From contig JAWKKE010000005.1 in assembly GCA_041393415.1 (NCBI GenBank), positions 73,501-137,500 of the forward strand: a DNA stretch of 64,000 bases, read 5' to 3'. A program made the position numbers and the translations under genes. Below the pieces are notes generated by a model. The model was not told the origin of the DNA, did no database searches, and saw only the letters and a program-made list of their open reading frames with translations. Below, one piece after another: positions 8,623 through 16,971 of this stretch. The DNA is from Thermoleophilia bacterium (GTDB lineage: Bacteria > Actinomycetota > Thermoleophilia > UBA2241). The first letter of the stretch is position 1; each line of letters begins with the position of its first letter.

Positions 8623-10091
8623 CCAATCACGCCGATAGACGCTTCGTCGGCCGTCGGCGCACCCTGCATATCTACGAACCCACCGACGTGGAGCGCCTGC
8701 ACGCCGCGACCCTCGAGGTGCTCACCGAGACCGGGGTCGCGTTCCACTCACCGCACGCCCTCGACGTGCTCGAGGAGCACGGCGCCACGGTCAACCGCAC
8801 GACAAGCGTGGCCCGCCTGCCGGAGACGACCGTCGCCGCGGCACTCGATTCGCTTCCGCGAACGATCACCCTCGCGGGACGCGACCCGCAGTTCGATCTA
8901 CCGCTGGACGGCGAACACGCGTACCTGGCGGCCGACGGCTGCGCGCCGTTCGTCCGCGACTCCAACGGCCAGGTGCGTCCGAGCAACAAGGCCGATGTCT
9001 CGGCCGCGGCACGAGTCGTCGACGCGCTCGACAACCTGTCGGCCACTTCGGCGATCGTCTCGGCCCTAGACACGGCCACGCAGACACGTGTCTTGCACGA
9101 GTTCGACGCCTGCGTCCGATCCTCAGCGAAACACACCATCGTCGTCAGCATGAAGGACGTCGCCGAGGCGAAACCGCTCCTGCGGATGGCGGAGGCGCTC
9201 GTCGGCGGCCGCGACGAGCTCAAACGTCGACCCATCTTCTCCGTCATCCTCGGGACCGTCGCACCCCTGAGCCAAGAGCGCTTCGGCATGGATCTGGCCT
9301 TCACACTGGCGGCAGCGGGCATCCCCATCTTCATCTATCCGATGCCCATCCTCGGCGCCACGGCGCCCGCCACCCCCGCCGGCGCACAGGTTGTCGCCAA
9401 CGCCGAGATGCTGGCCGCCGTCACCGCCATCCAGCTCGCTCACCCCGGCGCGCCGCTCATCTACGCCGGGGGGCCGGCCGCTCTCGACATGCAATCTGGC
9501 CGCTACGCCGCCAACCTTCCGGAGGTCATACTCGTACGCGCCGCACAAGCCCACATGGCGCGCTTCTACGGATTGCCGGCCGGTCTCGGCTGGGGCGGCA
9601 CGAAGGCCCAGGAGCCCGGCGCACAGGCCGGCTACGAGAACGCTGCCGGGCTGCTGCTGGAGTTTCTGGCCGGCGGAGAGCTGCTCTTCGGCGCCGGCCT
9701 CCTCGACAGCGTGCAGCAGCTCTCGCTGGAGGAACTCGTGCTCGCCGACGAGATGTTCGCCATGGTCACCCGTCTTCTGCGCGGCATCACCGTGACAAAA
9801 GAGACGTTGGCCGGCGATGTGATCGCCCGCGTGGGACACAGCGGCGAGTACCTGTTCGATCCCCATACTCGTGTGCACGCGCGCGAGCTCTGGCGAGCGC
9901 GGTTGGAGACCGGCGGCTCCTACGAGCAGTGGCAGGCTGCCGGCTCGCACGAGCAGGCGAGCCTCGCCGCCCAACGCGTGCGGGAGATCCTCGCGGCGCC
10001 CGCACCGGCCTTCCCGGACGACCTAGACGAAGAACTCACGGTCATCATCGGTGCCGCGCACGATGGCGCCTTCTTGGAGAAGGATCGATGA
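8619..10091 (+). CDS. MttB-superfamily corrinoid methyltransferase-like protein (copy 1)
   Basis: 490 residues, full length for the non-pyrrolysine trimethylamine-methyltransferase (COG5598) family. Visible conserved stretches: LEVLTETGVAFHSPHALDVLEEHGA, the PLDGEHAYLAADG segment, MDLAFTLAAAGIP, and a TIM-barrel pattern with GGPAALDMQSGRYA. There is no in-frame amber codon, so it is not a pyrrolysine enzyme; such homologues demethylate quaternary amines such as glycine betaine, proline betaine or carnitine, passing methyl to a corrinoid protein. The TTG start overlaps the racemase stop; its choice is supported by alignment with the N-terminus of copy 2. No corrinoid carrier or activator gene is nearby. 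Confidence 0.8.
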   Translation: MTNHADRRFVGRRRTLHIYEPTDVERLHAATLEVLTETGVAFHSPHALDVLEEHGATVNRTTSVARLPETTVAAALDSLPRTITLAGRDPQFDLPLDGEHAYLAADGCAPFVRDSNGQVRPSNKADVSAAARVVDALDNLSATSAIVSALDTATQTRVLHEFDACVRSSAKHTIVVSMKDVAEAKPLLRMAEALVGGRDELKRRPIFSVILGTVAPLSQERFGMDLAFTLAAAGIPIFIYPMPILGATAPATPAGAQVVANAEMLAAVTAIQLAHPGAPLIYAGGPAALDMQSGRYAANLPEVILVRAAQAHMARFYGLPAGLGWGGTKAQEPGAQAGYENAAGLLLEFLAGGELLFGAGLLDSVQQLSLEELVLADEMFAMVTRLLRGITVTKETLAGDVIARVGHSGEYLFDPHTRVHARELWRARLETGGSYEQWQAAGSHEQASLAAQRVREILAAPAPAFPDDLDEELTVIIGAAHDGAFLEKDR

Positions 10092-11548
10092 GCCACGCCG
10101 ACACGTGCGCCGTCGGCCGACGCCTACACCTCGAGCTTCTCTCGCGCGAGGAGCTGGGGCAGATCCACGAGACGACGCTCGACGTGCTCGAGAACGTCGG
10201 CGTGTGCTACCACTCAGCCCAAGCTCTTGACGTGCTCGAAGCTCACGGCGCCGACGTGAACCGCACGACGACCGTCGCCAAGATCCCGGGCGAGCTGGCC
10301 GAGCGCGCCTTGACCACGCTCCCCAACCAGTTCGTCCTCGGCTCCCGCAATCCGGAGTTCGACCTGCCCCTCGACGGCGAGCACGTCTATCTGAGCACAG
10401 ACGGCTGCGGTGTACTCGTGCGTGAGGCAGATGGCTCCGTGCGACCTTCGTGCAAAGCCGACGTGCGCCTGACCGCCCACCTCGCCCAGCAACTCGAGCA
10501 CGTCTCGACAACCTCCGCGATCGTCGCGGCACTGGACTGTCCGCCCGCCACACGGGCGCTGCACGAGCTCGACGCCTGCCTGCGCGGCAGCGAGAAGCAC
10601 AGTATCGTCGTCAGCGTCAAAGACACCCGCGAAGCGCTCGGCTTGCTGCGCATGGCCGAGGCCGTCGCCGGCGGGCGCGAAGAACTGCGCCGACGCCCCC
10701 TCTTCACGGCCATCATCTGCACCGTGAGCCCCCTGCATCAAGAGCGCTACGGCATGGACCTCGCGCTCACACTCGCCGCCGCGGGCATCCCGGTGAGCTT
10801 CTACCCTATGCCGATAGTGGGCGCGACGGCGCCGGCAACGCTGGCCGGAGCAGCCGTGGTCGCCAACGCCGAGATGCTGAGCGCGACCATCGTCACGCAG
10901 CTCGCTCATCCGGGCGCCAAGATCATCCACGGCGGCGGACCCACGACCATGAACATGAGCACCGGCGCCTACGGCAGCAACGCGCCCGAGGCCCTGCTGC
11001 TGCGCGCCGCCATCGGGCAGATAGCCGACTACTACGGCATGCCGTCGTGGTTCGGAAGCGGCGCCACTCTCGCCAAGACGCCTGGCAGTCAAAGTGCCGG
11101 CGAGAACACGCTGGCCATGTTGATGGCGTACCTCAACGGTGCCGACGTCACCTTCGGCACGGGGCTCCTCGACGGATCGCGCATGCTCTGCCTCGAGAAC
11201 ATCGCGATCGACGACGAGGTCATGAGCGTGGTCAAGCGTCTGCTGCGCGGCGTCACAGTCAACGCTGAGACGCTCGCCGTGGAGCTGATCAAGGAGATGG
11301 CTTGCAGCGGCTCCTACCTCACCGCCAACCATACGCGCCGGCACGCGCACGAGCTGTGGCGGGCAGCGCTCGGCGAGGATCACCCGCACCAGATAGGGCA
11401 CGACGGAGGCGCGCCGTCGACGGTCGCGCGCGCCCGTGAGCGTGTTGATCTGCTGTGCGCAGCCGCGCCGGTCGACTTCCCCCACGATCTCGCCGCGGAA
11501 CTGGACGCCATCATCGCCGCCACGGAAGCCGAAGCGGCGAAGCGGTAA
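10088..11548 (+). CDS. MttB-superfamily corrinoid methyltransferase-like protein (copy 2)
   Basis: 486 residues, a clear paralogue of the preceding gene (for example LDVLENVGVCYHSAQALDVLEAHGA, PLDGEHVYLSTDGCG, MDLALTLAAAGIPVSFYPMP). ATG at 10088 overlaps the upstream stop (ATGA). Divergence between the copies is substantial throughout, so this is an old duplication, and the two may form a heteromeric complex or act on different methylated substrates. No amber codon is present in frame. Expected role: methyl transfer from a quaternary amine to a corrinoid protein. As with copy 1, the substrate cannot be read from sequence, and the carrier protein must be encoded elsewhere. Confidence 0.8.
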   Translation: MSHADTCAVGRRLHLELLSREELGQIHETTLDVLENVGVCYHSAQALDVLEAHGADVNRTTTVAKIPGELAERALTTLPNQFVLGSRNPEFDLPLDGEHVYLSTDGCGVLVREADGSVRPSCKADVRLTAHLAQQLEHVSTTSAIVAALDCPPATRALHELDACLRGSEKHSIVVSVKDTREALGLLRMAEAVAGGREELRRRPLFTAIICTVSPLHQERYGMDLALTLAAAGIPVSFYPMPIVGATAPATLAGAAVVANAEMLSATIVTQLAHPGAKIIHGGGPTTMNMSTGAYGSNAPEALLLRAAIGQIADYYGMPSWFGSGATLAKTPGSQSAGENTLAMLMAYLNGADVTFGTGLLDGSRMLCLENIAIDDEVMSVVKRLLRGVTVNAETLAVELIKEMACSGSYLTANHTRRHAHELWRAALGEDHPHQIGHDGGAPSTVARARERVDLLCAAAPVDFPHDLAAELDAIIAATEAEAAKR

Positions 11549-11588
11549 ACTCAGGAGCACGGGAGCCAACTCGGCAGAAGGGGGAGCC

Positions 11589-13211
11589 ATGCCGTGCCAT
11601 CCGACTCATCGCGCAGGAACTGGCCTTGCCGTCCTCGCGCTCGTATGCAGTCTCTGTATCCTGTTCCCGACCGCCGCCGTGGCAGCCGATGGGGTGGCGC
11701 TCTTGCCCCCGGCCGCCTGGAGCGCGACCAGCGCCGAGAATCCGGTGCTGAACGGTCCCATGCTCGCCTTCGAGACGTACGCGCTCGCCGGCGCCCCCGT
11801 CAGAAAGAGTGCGACCGCTAAGGTTCACCTCTGGAACATGCAGACGGGCGCGCAGCGCCGGATCGGGCTGGACGCACCAGCCCCCGCCGGCGCCGATCAG
11901 CGCCATCCCACCATCGTCGACCAGGCTGGTGACGTCTACGTCGTCTGGCAGCAGCGCGACGCCGTCGCCGCCAACGCCAACCTGTGGCTATGGCGCGGCG
12001 ACGAGTCCGGCGCAGTGGCGGCGGGCTACCCGCGGGTCCTCGTCTCGGGTCCCGCGGGCTCGCAGCAGACATCGCCGCACCTCGGCCTCACCACGGTCGG
12101 CAAACAGAAGCACCTCGTCGTTGCGTGGGAAGACGATCGCAACACAGGCGGCGCCAGCGCCCAGATCTACGTGCTCGACCTCTCCGCCGACGGCGATGGT
12201 GACGGTGTGCCCAACTACCTCGAGGCCACCTTCAATCCGGCCGTCGCCGGCATGTGCGCCGATCCCACCGGCAACCTCCTCCAAGGTCAACACTCACCGA
12301 CCGTCGGCGCCAAAGGCGTCTTCTGGCTCGACGATCGTCGTGCCGCCGGTTCAGGCGAGTCAGACGTGTACCGTGCCAGTCTGGCCGGCGGCTCTCCAGT
12401 CGCCAGCGTCTACTGGAAGAACACCGTGTACGGGCCGGTATCGGCGCCGTGCGCGACCGACGACGGCGCCGCCTGGCTCGGCCCCGGCATCGCCGGCGCC
12501 GCGTATGAGCCCTGGCTGAAGAAGGTCGACGGCAGCGCCGGCATCCTCACGTTCTTCGGCAACCCCGGCGTCTTCGCCGTCGCCGGACAGCGCTTCGCCT
12601 TCACCGGCGGTCACAAGGGAGCCACCGACACCGATCCGGACCTGTTCTTCTACGACCGCGGGAGCGGCCAGAACGTCGGCGTCTGCACGGTCGGCGGACC
12701 AACCTGGAACCGGCTCAAGATCCAAACGACGCCGGCGATCGCGGCCGCCAGCGGTGGCAGCCGCATCGTCTGGGCCGATTCGCGCCAGAGCACGAACACA
12801 GCCGCCACCGGCTACGACGCGCTCGCGTACACACTCTACGTCGCGCACACCCCGACGGTCACACTCCGTGCCCGCAAGACCACGATCAAGCTCGGACAGA
12901 CAGTAGCGCTCACGAGTACCGTCGCGCCGGCGTTTGCCGGCGCTAAAGTGCGCTTCGAGCGCGGCAAGCGCATGACGTTCACGCACGACTGGGTCTTGAA
13001 CGGCACGTGGGCCTACTACCAGAAGTGGACGGCCTTGGCCACGAAGCGACTCACCCGCACCTCGCAGGCGGATTGGCAATGGCGCCCGACCGCTCGCGGC
13101 ACCTACTGGGTCCGTGCCTGGTTCACGGGCGGCAGCAAGTACAAGGACGGTGGCCTCAAAGTGCCGCACATCGCCAATGCAAGCAAGGTCATCAAGATCG
13201 TCGTCAAGTAG
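11589..13211 (+). CDS. Secreted beta-propeller-like protein with C-terminal Ig-like domain
   Basis: 540 residues. Signal peptide: GTGLAVLALVCSLCILF then AAVAADG, cleavage near residue 33. The body carries repeated TolB/propeller-like blades with VVWQQRD, VVAWEDDRN, VFWLDDRRA and IVWADSRQS, all of the W-x-D/Q-x-R type spaced about 70-90 residues apart. An EF-like DGDGDGVPNYLEA calcium-binding motif lies near residue 205. The last 110 residues (VTLRARKTTIKLGQTVALTSTV...) look like an Ig/Big-type domain with a surface Trp-rich segment. Probably exported and cell-surface associated. Function unknown; binding of carbohydrate or protein is a guess. Ten bases before pafBC. Confidence 0.7.
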   Translation: MPCHPTHRAGTGLAVLALVCSLCILFPTAAVAADGVALLPPAAWSATSAENPVLNGPMLAFETYALAGAPVRKSATAKVHLWNMQTGAQRRIGLDAPAPAGADQRHPTIVDQAGDVYVVWQQRDAVAANANLWLWRGDESGAVAAGYPRVLVSGPAGSQQTSPHLGLTTVGKQKHLVVAWEDDRNTGGASAQIYVLDLSADGDGDGVPNYLEATFNPAVAGMCADPTGNLLQGQHSPTVGAKGVFWLDDRRAAGSGESDVYRASLAGGSPVASVYWKNTVYGPVSAPCATDDGAAWLGPGIAGAAYEPWLKKVDGSAGILTFFGNPGVFAVAGQRFAFTGGHKGATDTDPDLFFYDRGSGQNVGVCTVGGPTWNRLKIQTTPAIAAASGGSRIVWADSRQSTNTAATGYDALAYTLYVAHTPTVTLRARKTTIKLGQTVALTSTVAPAFAGAKVRFERGKRMTFTHDWVLNGTWAYYQKWTALATKRLTRTSQADWQWRPTARGTYWVRAWFTGGSKYKDGGLKVPHIANASKVIKIVVK

Positions 13212-13220
13212 GCCGGAGCC

Positions 13221-15290
13221 ATGACGCCCGACAGAGTCCGCGAAGCCGGGTTCGCCAAAGACGCCGACAAGCTCATCCGGAGACTGTCGCTCGTCGCCCT
13301 GCTGCTCGCGCGCGGTGGCCAGCCCGTGAGCGCGGATCAGATCCGCGAGTGCGTCGAAGGGTATCCACTGATGACCGACGACGCTTTCAAGCGCCGCTTC
13401 TATGAGGACCGCGCCGAGCTGGCACGACTGGGCATCGCCATCAGCACCGAGCCTGCCGTGGAAGGCGACGGCGATCTCTATCGCCTCCCGGCCGACGCCT
13501 ACTACCTGCCGCCAATCGAGCTCGACGCCGAGGAACTGGCGGCACTGGCCGCCTGCCTGCACGTGCTCGAAGACCACTTCTCGTACTCACAACCCCTGCG
13601 ACTGGCATTGCTGAGCCTCGCACAGGGGAGACCGGAAGTACTCACCGAGGCGGCCGCGCCGGCGCTCACGGTCCTGCCGGAGGCAGGACACGCCGCCGGC
13701 GCGGCCGCCCTCGCCCAACTCCAGAATGCGATCGCCGATCGCAAGACGGTGCGCTTCAACTACTACACGGTGAGTCGCGACGAGATGCTCGCGCGAACCG
13801 TCGACCCATACGGCCTCCAGCTCGTCGCCGGCGAGTGGTACCTCATCGGCCGCTGCCACCTCCGCGAGAGCTTGCGCACGTTCCGGCTCTCGCGCATCCG
13901 CTCGCGCGTCACGCACGCCACGCGAGCGCCGCACGACTTCGAGATCCCGGCCGACTTCGATCTGCGCACCTTTCGCGATCGGCCTCCGTGGCAACTCGCA
14001 ACGTCGCGCGGGCGCGCCACGATCCGCATCTCGGCAGCGTTGGCGTGGTGGGTCCAGGCACACTGGTCACACTGCGGAACGATCACGGCCGACGACGACG
14101 GCATCATCTACGTCACCGACTACGCTGAGGCGCGGCCGCTCCTCAGCTGGGTGCTGGGAATGGGCGAGGCTGCACATCTCGACGAACCGCAGGAACTCCG
14201 CGATTCTCTCGTCGGGCAACTCGAACTGCTGCTCAGAGCGCTCGACGAGCCGCCCAAGCCGGCTGCCGGCGCCGGCTCGCCACCCACAGCCACGGCAGCG
14301 CGTGAGAACCCCTTGACGCGCAGCATCACCGTCGATCGCTTCACGCGTCTCACCACTCTCGCAACGTACCTCTTGCGCCGTTGTCCTGGCGACGACGAGA
14401 CCATTCTGCATGTGCCCACGGTCTGCGCCGACCTGAGCACGACCGCCGACGACCTGCGCGCCGACATCCGCCTCCTCAACCTCGTCAACTTCGGCGCCGA
14501 CGGCGCCCTCCTCTACGCCGAAATCGAAGCTCACGACGAGTTGCACGTGAGCCGCGACCTGGCCGGTGCGGCGTTCGCTCGACCGCCCAGACTCTCGCCC
14601 CTGCAAGCCGACACGCTGCTGCTCGCCGGCGAACTGCTCGACGGCCAAACGCCGGACGGCGGCGCAGCCCTTACCCGTGCCCTCACCAAGATCCGCACCG
14701 TCCGCGGCGCCGCGCCGTCGACCCTCGCCAGCAGCGACCTCCTGCCGCCGGACGAACGCCTCCTGAATACCATCAGCGCCGCCATCAGACAGCGACAGCC
14801 GCTGCGCATCGAGTACTGGGCGGAAGGCACCGCACGGCAGAGCGAGCGAGTCGTCGAACCCTATCTCCTGCTCCGCAATCGCGGCGAGTGGTACTACGTC
14901 TGCTGGTGCCGGCGAGCACAGGACACGCGCGTCTTTCGCGTGGCGACGACCAAAGCCGCAACCGCTCTCGACGAAGTGTTCGCGCCACGACCAGAGGTGG
15001 AACTCGAGCTCTACCGCCGCGACGGCATACCTACGAGCCAGAGCTACGCACCACAGTCCGCCCTCCTTTGGTACAGCGCCACGATCAGGCCTTGGATCGC
15101 CGAGCGCCAGCCGGTGCAAGAACTCGACGACGGATCGTGCCTGGCCACGCAACCGTTCGTGGATCAGGACTGGTTGACACACTACCTGCTGCGCTTCGGC
15201 GGCCACGCCGTGCCGCAGGAGCCAAGAGAGGCGCGCGATGCTCTGCGCCGCGCGCTCGCCGGTCTCCTGCGCTCCTACCAGACACCGTGA
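13221..15290 (+). CDS. pafBC: Fused PafB-PafC WYL-domain transcriptional regulator
   Basis: 689 residues containing two successive modules, each an N-terminal winged helix plus WYL domain. Module 1: DKLIRRLSLVALLLARGGQPV, then the WYL core VDPYGLQLVAGEWYLIGRC and TFRLSRIRSRV. Module 2 starts near residue 370 (RFTRLTTLATYLLRRC) with VEPYLLLRNRGEWYYVCWC and VFRVATTKA. In actinobacteria PafB and PafC act together as a DNA-damage-responsive activator independent of LexA; natural fusions are known. No proteasome or Pup-ligase genes adjoin it here, unlike the mycobacterial locus. Stop overlaps the next gene's GTG. Confidence 0.88.
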   Translation: MTPDRVREAGFAKDADKLIRRLSLVALLLARGGQPVSADQIRECVEGYPLMTDDAFKRRFYEDRAELARLGIAISTEPAVEGDGDLYRLPADAYYLPPIELDAEELAALAACLHVLEDHFSYSQPLRLALLSLAQGRPEVLTEAAAPALTVLPEAGHAAGAAALAQLQNAIADRKTVRFNYYTVSRDEMLARTVDPYGLQLVAGEWYLIGRCHLRESLRTFRLSRIRSRVTHATRAPHDFEIPADFDLRTFRDRPPWQLATSRGRATIRISAALAWWVQAHWSHCGTITADDDGIIYVTDYAEARPLLSWVLGMGEAAHLDEPQELRDSLVGQLELLLRALDEPPKPAAGAGSPPTATAARENPLTRSITVDRFTRLTTLATYLLRRCPGDDETILHVPTVCADLSTTADDLRADIRLLNLVNFGADGALLYAEIEAHDELHVSRDLAGAAFARPPRLSPLQADTLLLAGELLDGQTPDGGAALTRALTKIRTVRGAAPSTLASSDLLPPDERLLNTISAAIRQRQPLRIEYWAEGTARQSERVVEPYLLLRNRGEWYYVCWCRRAQDTRVFRVATTKAATALDEVFAPRPEVELELYRRDGIPTSQSYAPQSALLWYSATIRPWIAERQPVQELDDGSCLATQPFVDQDWLTHYLLRFGGHAVPQEPREARDALRRALAGLLRSYQTP

Positions 15291-15622
15291 TCGGAGACAG
15301 CAGCAACGAGATCCTCCTGTACTGGGCCTGGGCATTCTTCGCCCTCGGCCCGCAACTCCTGGTCTGCATGGGTCTCGGCTACCTGGCGGCACGCCGGTCC
15401 TCAGGCAGCCTGCTCAACTGGCTTACGATCGGCTTCCTGGCCTCAGTGCTGCCCGGTGTCGGCGTGATCATCATGGTGGTTCTCGCCTATCGGGCTCGCC
15501 CCGCTCCGCCGCATTCTCAAGACGTCACGGAGACGGCGACCGACGAAGAGGAAGCGCCGCAGTCGACGCCACCCATCGCGGTCACCGTGCCCGATCCACC
15601 GCAATCCCCAGACCAGGCGTGA
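15287..15622 (+). CDS. Small two-helix membrane protein, acidic C-terminal tail
   Basis: 111 residues from a GTG start that overlaps the pafBC stop. Two hydrophobic helices are visible (about 10-30, LYWAWAFFALGPQLLVCMGLGYL, and 42-65, WLTIGFLASVLPGVGVIIMVVLA) separated by a short basic loop (ARRSSG). A Pro/Thr/Glu-rich tail of about 40 residues follows. I do not recognise a family. The gene overlaps both neighbours by 4 nt, so it is translationally coupled to pafBC and the LarA-like gene. Codon use matches the neighbours. It could be an accessory membrane anchor; no function is assigned. Confidence 0.7.
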   Translation: MIGDSSNEILLYWAWAFFALGPQLLVCMGLGYLAARRSSGSLLNWLTIGFLASVLPGVGVIIMVVLAYRARPAPPHSQDVTETATDEEEAPQSTPPIAVTVPDPPQSPDQA

Positions 15623-16926
15623 CGAGCGCGGCTTGGGCGTTCTGCGGCGACCGCCGCCTCCCGATCACGCGCAGCGACGCGTTTCTTGCGCCGCCGCGTC
15701 TTGAGTTGCTCCACGACGCCGTCGGCGCAGTAGAGGAGGCGCTCGCCAACCCACTCGCGGCGCCGCCACTCGCGGCGCTGGTGCGAGGGCTTCGCAAGAT
15801 CGCGATTGTAATCCCCGATAGCTCGCGCCCCTGCCGAAATCCACTCGTGCTCGAGCCTCTGCTGGCCGCTCTGACGGGCGCCGGCGTACCGGCAGACGGC
15901 GTCCGTATCGTGATCGGCTGCGGCCTGCACGCGGCGACCGACGACGGCGAAAAGGAACGCCTCGTTGGCGCCTCGAGACTACGGCAGACGATGGTCGTCG
16001 ATGCCCAAGGCTTCGACTCGCCCACACGCGACCTGGGCACAACCTCGCAGGGAGCCCCCATCGCGATAACTCGAGACGTCGCCGACGCTGAGCTGGCGTT
16101 GACCATCGGCATCGTCGAACCGCACCTCTATGCGGGCTTCTCCGGCGGCGTCAAAGGCGTCGCCATCGGCTGCGGCGGCCATCAAACCATCACCTGGACG
16201 CATCGTCCCGCGTTCGTCTCCGCCCCAGGCGTCGCGCTCGGCAATCTCGACGCCAACCCGTTCCGTGAGACATTGCTCGAGATCGCCGCCCGCACGCCGC
16301 TTCGCTGGGGAGTCAACCTCGTCGTCGACGAGGGCGGCCGGGCCGTCGCTCTCGCGGCCGGCGACCCGACGCGTATCCAAGCCAAGCTCGCCGCCGAGCA
16401 CGAGACGGAGTGGCTGCCGGCAGTCGCGGAGGCGTTCGACGTCGTCGTCCTGGGCGTTCCGACGCCCAAGGCAGACAGTCTCTATCAGGCATCGCGGGCG
16501 GCGACCTACGTCGGTCTCGCGCCACGCCCGGCGCTCCGCGACGGCGGCCTGCTCGTGCTCTGCGCCGACCTCATCAACGGTGCTGGCACAGGACCAGGCG
16601 AACAGAACTTCTTCGCCCAACTCGCCGTCGCCACCTCGCCGGCAGCGCTCGTCGCTCGCGGCCTGCAGGAAACGCTCGGCCCCGGCGGGCAGCGAGCCTT
16701 CGTCGTAGCGCGCGTGCTGCAGCACCACCGCCTCGCCATCGTCGGCGCCCGTGACTCTGCATTCCTGACGCCCCTCGAGCACCTCGGCGTCACCGCGTTC
16801 GACTCCGTCGACGCGGCCGTCGCCGCTCATGAGGACATCCTGCGGCGCCGCGCTCGCGTGCTCACCGTCGCCGACGGCATCACCACGGCCGCACGCCTCC
16901 AGGACGGTGCTGGTTTGGCACCGTGA
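15619..16926 (+). CDS. LarA-family nickel-pincer-nucleotide enzyme (lactate racemase-like, DUF2088)
   Basis: 435 residues (Lactobacillus LarA is 424). The residues that bind the nickel-pincer cofactor and catalyse hydride transfer are all present with conserved spacing: PDSSRP (Arg70), His104 in CGLHAATDDGE, His169 in VEPHLYAGFSGG, Lys179 in GGVKGVA and His195 (Lys-to-His 16 residues as in LarA). LarA enzymes racemise or epimerise 2-hydroxy acids; the wider family acts on malate, phenyllactate, gluconate and others, so the substrate is open. GTG start overlapping the previous stop. larE lies 10 kb away and a nickel importer 40 kb away in this window. Confidence 0.85.
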   Translation: MTSAAWAFCGDRRLPITRSDAFLAPPRLELLHDAVGAVEEALANPLAAPPLAALVRGLRKIAIVIPDSSRPCRNPLVLEPLLAALTGAGVPADGVRIVIGCGLHAATDDGEKERLVGASRLRQTMVVDAQGFDSPTRDLGTTSQGAPIAITRDVADAELALTIGIVEPHLYAGFSGGVKGVAIGCGGHQTITWTHRPAFVSAPGVALGNLDANPFRETLLEIAARTPLRWGVNLVVDEGGRAVALAAGDPTRIQAKLAAEHETEWLPAVAEAFDVVVLGVPTPKADSLYQASRAATYVGLAPRPALRDGGLLVLCADLINGAGTGPGEQNFFAQLAVATSPAALVARGLQETLGPGGQRAFVVARVLQHHRLAIVGARDSAFLTPLEHLGVTAFDSVDAAVAAHEDILRRRARVLTVADGITTAARLQDGAGLAP

Positions 16927-16971
16927 GATGATAGGGCACAACGACGGTGAGTCGGCTACGGAGGTGCCTCC

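Noticed and set aside
8619..11548. Pyrrolysine-containing MttB
   Set aside because: There is no in-frame amber codon; both frames are full length without it.
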